A stretch of DNA of 64,000 nt, taken from Ustulina deusta. Taxonomy: Eukaryota; Ascomycota; Sordariomycetes; Xylariales; Xylariaceae. The first letter of the stretch is position 1; every line of letters begins with the position of its first letter. The stretch is taken from NCBI GenBank assembly GCA_023159155.1, contig JAJNNX010000029.1, forward strand, positions 547,118 to 611,117, given 5' to 3'. The notes beneath the pieces are model-generated. The model was not told the origin of the DNA. It did no database searches and saw only the letters and a program-made list of their open reading frames with translations. The position numbers were made by a program, and so were the translations under genes. Below are positions 58,690 to 64,000 of this stretch, piece after piece.

Positions 58690-61250
58690 TTTTTTATTGC
58701 TTTAGTACTTTTTGCCCCGAAACTAAACAACGGTCTTTATTTTTATATAAACTATTATAAAATTAATATTTTTTTAAAAAAAGATAAATATTTATTACTA
58801 CTAATTAAAAGATTTTTATTTTATATTTTAAAAATTAAAATCTTTATAAAAATTAATATTTAATAAGTATTTTATTATATATAAATATATTTTAATTATA
58901 AAAATTTTATTATTTTTAAAATATACTATAGATTATTTAAATATAAAGTACTATTTTTTAGCTTATTAAATAGCTTTACTATTTTTTAATAATATATAAA
59001 CAATATTTTAAGTAAATACTTAAATAACTTTTATAGCATATATATTAATAATATACTAATTTATTTTAATAATTTAGAAAAATATTAAAAGTATATAAAA
59101 AAGATATTTAAGCGCCTAAAAGTTATAGGTTTATAGGCCGACTTAAAAAAATATAAGTTCTATATTAGTAAAACTAAATATTTAAGTTATATTATAAAAC
59201 AAAATAAAATTAAGGTAGACTTTAAAAAAATATTAATAGTCTATAATTAAATAGAGCTTATTTTTTTAAAAGCAACCTAATTTTTTTTAAAATTTTATAA
59301 TTTTTATTAGTATTTTATTAAATATTATAGCTAAATTACTAAGCTTTTATTTAATTTAATTAAAAAAAATATTATATTTTATTAAAATAAAGCTTATTAG
59401 TATATTTTTAATAAACTTAAAAATAAACTAATAAATATTTTTGTTTTAGCTTATTTTTATTATAACTAAAAAACTTGCTTAAAAATAAACATATTTAACA
59501 GAGTAGCAACTAAATGTTTTTTTAAAAAAAATAATAATAAGGAATAGTACTTAATAGCCTTTTATTTAGAAATTTTATATAGGTCTAAATTAAACTATTT
59601 TATTTATAATAAAAAAATGCTAGTAATTATTAAAAGCTTTTAATACTAAAAACCGGAGTTAGTAAGGATTTAAAAAAACTAACTTTTTATTATTATTATA
59701 GATTATAAAATATTTAAATATTTTAGTATAAAATAATAGTTAAACTAACAATAAATAAACTAGGCTAATTTTTTGGTATAATATTATTTTATAATTATAT
59801 ATTAGTTTAGTTTTGAAAATATTATTACTAATATTATGTTTTAAAAATAAAAAGATCTGCGAACTTAAAAAAATAAAATAAAACACTAAAAATATATATA
59901 AATGTTTAAACTAATAAATAAAACAAAAAACCTTACTATAAATATATTATATTGCTTTAATATAATAAATATTTTTATTAATGCTTTATTTTTTGCTATA
60001 TTATTAATTAATAAGATTTTATAATAAAATAAGAAAAATTTAAAATTAAAAATTTATTAAACAAAAGCTTAATTAAAATAAAATAAATATTAGAACTTTA
60101 TTAAACAACTAGTAATTTATAAAAAATAATTAATAGTTTTTAAAGTGAATTATTTATTTATTTAAATTTTAAAAAAAATATATAAAAGAATAACTATAGT
60201 ATACCTTAGGCGGAACAAAACTTGCAAACTTGTTACTTTTTAATATTAGTAGCCCGGCGTATCGGCTAACTATAATATATATGTAGCGAACTGCTTAAAG
60301 TACTGCCTAACAAAAATACTATAAAATAAAACTTCTAGCTTTTTATAGCTAATATTTATATTTTTAAAGCTTTTTTAATATATAGTTATAAATTTTAAAA
60401 AAATAGCAATAAATAAATAAAAAAGCAAGTTTATATTTATAGTAGTAAATAAGCTTAATAAGTTCTTGTAGTTTATAGTATATAATAAAACGGTTATTAT
60501 TTAGGAAGCTATACGTTTATATTATAAAAGGCCTTTTTAAATTTATAGGCTTTTTAAATAAATAAATTTTAATAGAGGCCTTTAGTTTATTTTATTTTTT
60601 ATTAAAAAATTAGCTAAAGTTTTAAGTATTAAATAAAAATTATTCTTAGTAAGCTATTACAAGTTTATAAAATAAGCCGAAATAGCTATAAAATATTTAG
60701 ATTAGAAGTTATAACCTTTTTATAATTATTACTAAAATAACTAAACAGATATTTTTTTAGTTATAGATTTTATTGCTACGTTTTTACTATATAAATTAAT
60801 AGGTTTATAGCTTTATAAAATATTATTTAGCTTTTTTATACTAAACTATTATAACTAGATAAACTATATAATTAATATTGTTATATTTTTTATAAAAAAA
60901 AGGTTTAACTAAAAAAAAGCTTAAAAAATAGTGTAAATTATTAGTAAATATATTAATATAGCTAGGTTAGTCCTAAAATAAACCTAAAAAAAAATAATTT
61001 AAAAAAAGAACTACTATTAACAAAAACTTGATTTTAAAGTAGAAAACCAGGTGTTTATTATTAAAAAATAGTAATTATAAATTATAGACCAGCTATTTAA
61101 TAAATTGGACTACTTATTAATATACTAATATTTTAAAATTTTAGAAAAAATAAGCTTTATTACTTTTTAGCTAAAAATGCTTTTAATATAGAAATTAATA
61201 GATTTATATTATATTAACTAACTATCGAAATATCTAAATAACTTTTTACT
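58690..61250 (+). pseudogene. Relics of gypsy reverse transcriptase, RNase H and integrase
   Basis: Read through stops, the DNA still follows gypsy Pol. PKLNNGLYFYINYYKIN and KKDKYLLLLI (about 58715-58810) are RT fingers. YINNIL (about 59045) is the YLDD catalytic box with both Asp changed to Asn. LKVIGL and ADLKKYKFYISKTKYL follow. RNase H is recognisable to about 59760. The integrase zone has a PGVSANYN segment (about 60252, from WWPG), GLQF-type and DIFLVIDF segments (about 60745-60775) in the expected order. The substitutions are those of G-to-A and C-to-T change, so RIP is the likely cause. No functional product is possible. Confidence 0.8.
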
Positions 61251-61809
61251 AGGTTAATTAATAAAACAACTAATAAATAAAGTAATAGTGCTTAAGAAAA
61301 ATTAAAAATAAAAAGTTAAATATATTCGAACTTTGCGATTATATTATAAAAAGATTTTATAATACTAAATAGACTAAAAAAGCTAGAATTTTAATAAATA
61401 ATAATACTTAGCTAGCAATTTTAAAAATTTTCTAAAGTTGCTACTATTATTTTATAAAAATAACTTAGATTTATTAGAACTGCTAAAAAAATTAGAAAAT
61501 TAGCTAAAAGCCGTCAAAAAAAGATAGGTTTAAAAAAATATATTTAAAAAATACTATATTAAAAAAATTAAAAAAGTTATTGTTATAACGCTTAAAAAAA
61601 CATAACATAAATATAAGTATAATAATAAATTATATTAATAAGTTATAATTTTAATAAGTTATAAAAAAGCTTTAAATGTTTCTATAAAATAAAAGCTTAT
61701 AATATAGTAGCAAAAAGGCGAATACTTAAAGTAATCTTTTTTTTTACTAAAAAACAGCTAAAAACCCAAAGTTTAAATTTCGGGGCAAGATTTTTTTTAA
61801 AGGAGGGGT

Positions 61810-62026
61810 AGTTATAGCTAGCTAGCTAGCTGGCCTACTAACCCTTTATTAATAAAAGAACCTATGGGTAGTACAGGCCACCTATTACATATATAATTAT
61901 CTAACTATACATATATAAATCTTTTTATATATTATTTATATTTAGTTTTTTTTTTTTTTTATGATTAATATATATTTAGAACCTTAACTAGGAGCCTTGC
62001 CTCTTAAAAAAACACTTGCTGTGATA
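61810..62026 (+). repeat. Right LTR of the Ty3/gypsy element
   Basis: The same repeat with different transitions (GCTAGCTAGCTAGCTGGCC, ends TGCTGTGATA). Together with the left copy it suggests an original 3' end TGCTGTGACA. Confidence 0.8.
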
Positions 62027-62716
62027 TAAAAAATAATATATAATATAGCAACTTTTGTGTAAAAATAATACAAGCTATAAGCTAATAAAAAAAAACGCCT
62101 AATAAATTTTAAAATAAAAAACAAAGTTTTTTAAAAAAAAAAAAAAGCTTTATAATACAAGTATTAACTATTAAACTAGACTTTTAATTAGTTAGACTTT
62201 TTGAGATCTTAAAGAAATAAAAATTTAGTTATATTTTTGATTTGCCTAATTTTTATAAAATAAAAAGCTTGTTTTATACTAACTAATTATAAAAAACAAG
62301 CAATAACTTTTTATTTTAATAAATTTAATTATTGCTTTTAACTAAAAATATTAATAGTAAAGCAGAATTTAAAATTAAATATATTAAATAATTAAAAGTA
62401 TATAAAAAAAATAAAAAATTATAATATTAAATTATTTAAAAAAGCTGCAATCCTAATAATATTTAATATATAATTTAAATTTTTAAAAATATACTAATTA
62501 AGCTTAATTAATTTTATAAAACTTATAAAAAAGCTTTTAGACTTTTTATAAAATTATAAAAATAAATATATATAGCAGTAGCTAATAAATTTACAAGCAA
62601 TTATAAAAATAATAATAAAGCAGTATAATATAAAAAAACTATATAAACTTAATATTATTAATAATTTTGAATTAAAATTATATTTAAACTTTTAGTTTTA
62701 AAAAAAAGTAGTATAA

Positions 62717-62949
62717 TAGTTAATATAGTTTTAGCAAGACTTGCAAGGATTTTAAACCTATATAGCAATAAAATAGAAAATCTACGTACGGACTAACCTA
62801 TAATTCTATAGCTATATATATAGAGTCTATATCTACTTATTTTATAAACTCTGATTTTTTTTTCTTTTTTTCTTTTTTTTTTAGCTTAGAGTTTTTGTTT
62901 ATAGTATTAATAAACTAGCTGTGGAAGCTTTACTCAACTGATCGTGACA
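62717..62949. repeat. Right LTR of the outer element
   Basis: Less mutated than the left copy. A purine-rich tract precedes it (62700-62715), as expected for a polypurine tract. Confidence 0.75.
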
Positions 62950-63668
62950 AAAAATAAAATTAAAAAAATATTTAAAAATTGTTTTAATATTATACTTTTA
63001 AAAAAAATATAATTATAACATATAAACAAGCTTATAATATTGTTTTATTACTAAAAACTATTAAAAAAGTATAAGTAATAGCTAAAATATAGCTAAAAAA
63101 TATTTAATTATTATTATTTTTAAAATATATTATATTTAAAAATAAAAATATTGCTTATAAAGTTTAGCTAATATTTATATTAACTAATTAACTTAAAATA
63201 TTTAAATATTAGCTTAAACCGGGCTAAATAAAAATTGCAACACTTATAAAAAACTAAAATTTATAATATATAACTTGGAAATTAGCTAAGTACTACCTTT
63301 TTTTTAATAACTTATTATAAAAGCTATTTTTTATAAAAGCTAAAAAAATTACAATTTTAAAAACATATATTAAGTTATTAAAAACTAAACTAGCTAAAAA
63401 AACTATATTAAAGCATAAATTAATTAAATTACTATTTAATTATTGTTTTATTTATATAACCTATATATAGCAAGTTAAGCAAAAATTATAATAGTAAATG
63501 CTATATATAAATAAAGCTAGGGATAAAAACATACTAAAAACAAAAAAAACAAAAACTAAAGATATAATTAAGGTTAGAACATTTTAATATTTAATAAAAA
63601 CACTAAAGTTAGCTATAAATACTATGTTATACTATAAATAACAGCTTCGAAAGTTGGTGGGTGGCTAT
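62950..63668. other. AT-rich sequence between the retrotransposon nest and telomere
   Basis: RIP-like composition, no open frame. The last 30 bases (AACAGCTTCGAAAGTTGGTGGGTGG) return to normal composition just before the telomere. No telomere-linked helicase gene is recognisable. Confidence 0.6.
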
Positions 63669-63963
63669 TTTAGGGTTAGGGTTAGGGTTAGGGTTAGGGT
63701 TAGGGTTAGGGTTAGGGTTAGGGTTAGGGTTAGGGTTAGGGTTAGGGTTAGGGTTAGGGTTAGGGTTAGGGTTAGGGTTAGGGTTAGGGTTAGGGTTAGG
63801 GTTAGGGTTAGGGTTAGGGTTAGGGTTAGGGTTAGGGTTAGGGTTAGGGTTAGGGTTAGGGTTAGGGTTAGGGTTAGGGTTAGGGTTAGGGTTAGGGTTA
63901 GGGTTAGGGTTAGGGTTAGGGTTAGGGTTAGGGTTAGGGTTAGGGTTAGGGTTAGGGTTAGGG

Positions 63964-64000
<37 letters not shown>
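63669..64000 (+). repeat. Telomere, (TTAGGG)n
   Basis: About 55 tandem TTAGGG units run to the last base, G-rich strand 5'->3' towards the right, so the window ends at a chromosome end. One variant TTTAGGG unit lies at about 63981-63987. The 110-codon open frame across it is a repeat artefact. Confidence 0.98.

Larger units (their letters stand above)
54103..62026 (+). mobile_element. Ty3/gypsy LTR retrotransposon, RIP-inactivated, nested in the outer element
   Basis: LTRs at 54103-54327 and 61810-62026 are direct repeats, and 5-bp TAAAA is present at 54098-54102 and 62027-62031 as a target duplication. A polypurine tract AAAGGAGGGG (about 61798-61808) sits directly before the right LTR. Pol order is reverse transcriptase, RNase H, integrase, which defines Ty3/gypsy. 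The orientation is plus. A 1178-bp LTR element is inserted at 57038-58215, so the original element was about 6.7 kb. No frame is intact. Confidence 0.85.
49342..62949. mobile_element. Outer LTR retrotransposon, heavily RIP-mutated, interrupted by a Ty3/gypsy element
   Basis: Direct LTRs at 49342-49576 and 62717-62949 align end to end with mostly C/T and G/A differences, sharing CTTGCAAG, CCTATATAGCAATA and AGCTATATATATAGAGT. The least mutated 3' end reads CTGATCGTGACA, so the LTR ends in CA. The element's own internal DNA would be 49577 to about 54097 plus 62032-62716, the rest being an insertion. A CCHC zinc-knuckle relic is readable at about 50917-50970 (KTCFIYNKKKHLLINYF, with two Cys changed to Tyr by TGC/TGT to TAC/TAT), indicating a gag-like protein. 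I could not identify the superfamily. Target duplications are not clear. Confidence 0.65.

Noticed and set aside
63654..63986. 110-codon open frame of alternating Arg-Val
   Set aside because: Translation of the telomere repeat.

Overview
The window is the right-hand end of a chromosome of a filamentous ascomycete (Pezizomycotina, most likely Sordariomycetes). The reasons are the short GT-AG introns (50-160 nt), fungal families such as DUF3431, cutinase, Lunapark and LaeA-like methyltransferases, heavily AT-rich blocks with the C-to-T and G-to-A signature of repeat-induced point mutation (RIP), and a TTAGGG telomere running to the last base. The species cannot be named from the sequence.

Layout. 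Positions 1-42.3 kb are ordinary-composition chromosome with widely spaced genes: initiator tRNA-Met (1561), flavohemoglobin (4931), a DUF3431 membrane protein (minus, 7905-9204), an orphan Ulp1-like protein (10911), an E2/F-box fusion (13741), an internally deleted glutathione S-transferase (16560), an FAD monooxygenase (minus, 19095-20441), a 12-exon SAICAR synthetase (24279-26212), a cutinase (27292), a broken secreted-protein gene (about 28560-29328, minus), Lunapark (minus, 30437-31735), a GRIP-type golgin (33366-36440), a CoA-transferase III enzyme (37207) and a LaeA-like methyltransferase (41352-42294). Several track ORFs were exon pieces; exons were joined here by reading frame and splice sites, and each joined CDS is a multiple of three.

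From 42.7 kb onward the region is transposon-dominated. A 2.5-kb TA-flanked element with about 164-bp terminal inverted repeats (42674-45155) is followed by a 3-kb normal-GC island (45.16-48.2 kb) holding a frameshifted DUF7924-like fragment, a quinone-oxidoreductase-like gene with a GC-AG intron, and a doubtful remnant. Positions 48.3-63.67 kb are a very AT-rich retrotransposon nest: an outer LTR element (LTRs at 49342 and 62717), a Ty3/gypsy element inside it (LTRs at 54103 and 61810, target duplication TAAAA), and a 1178-bp non-autonomous LTR element inside that (LTRs at 57038 and 57947, target duplication GAATA). The telomere array occupies about 63669-64000.

There is no obvious single pathway cluster. 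Housekeeping genes (initiator tRNA, Lunapark, golgin) are mixed with accessory metabolism (nitric-oxide detoxification, cutin hydrolysis, monooxygenase, methyltransferase, oxidoreductase), and gene decay increases towards the telomere. The most unusual items are the intron-dense SAICAR synthetase gene, the miniature LTR element with palindromic LTRs and a hairpin-forming minisatellite, and the E2/F-box fusion.
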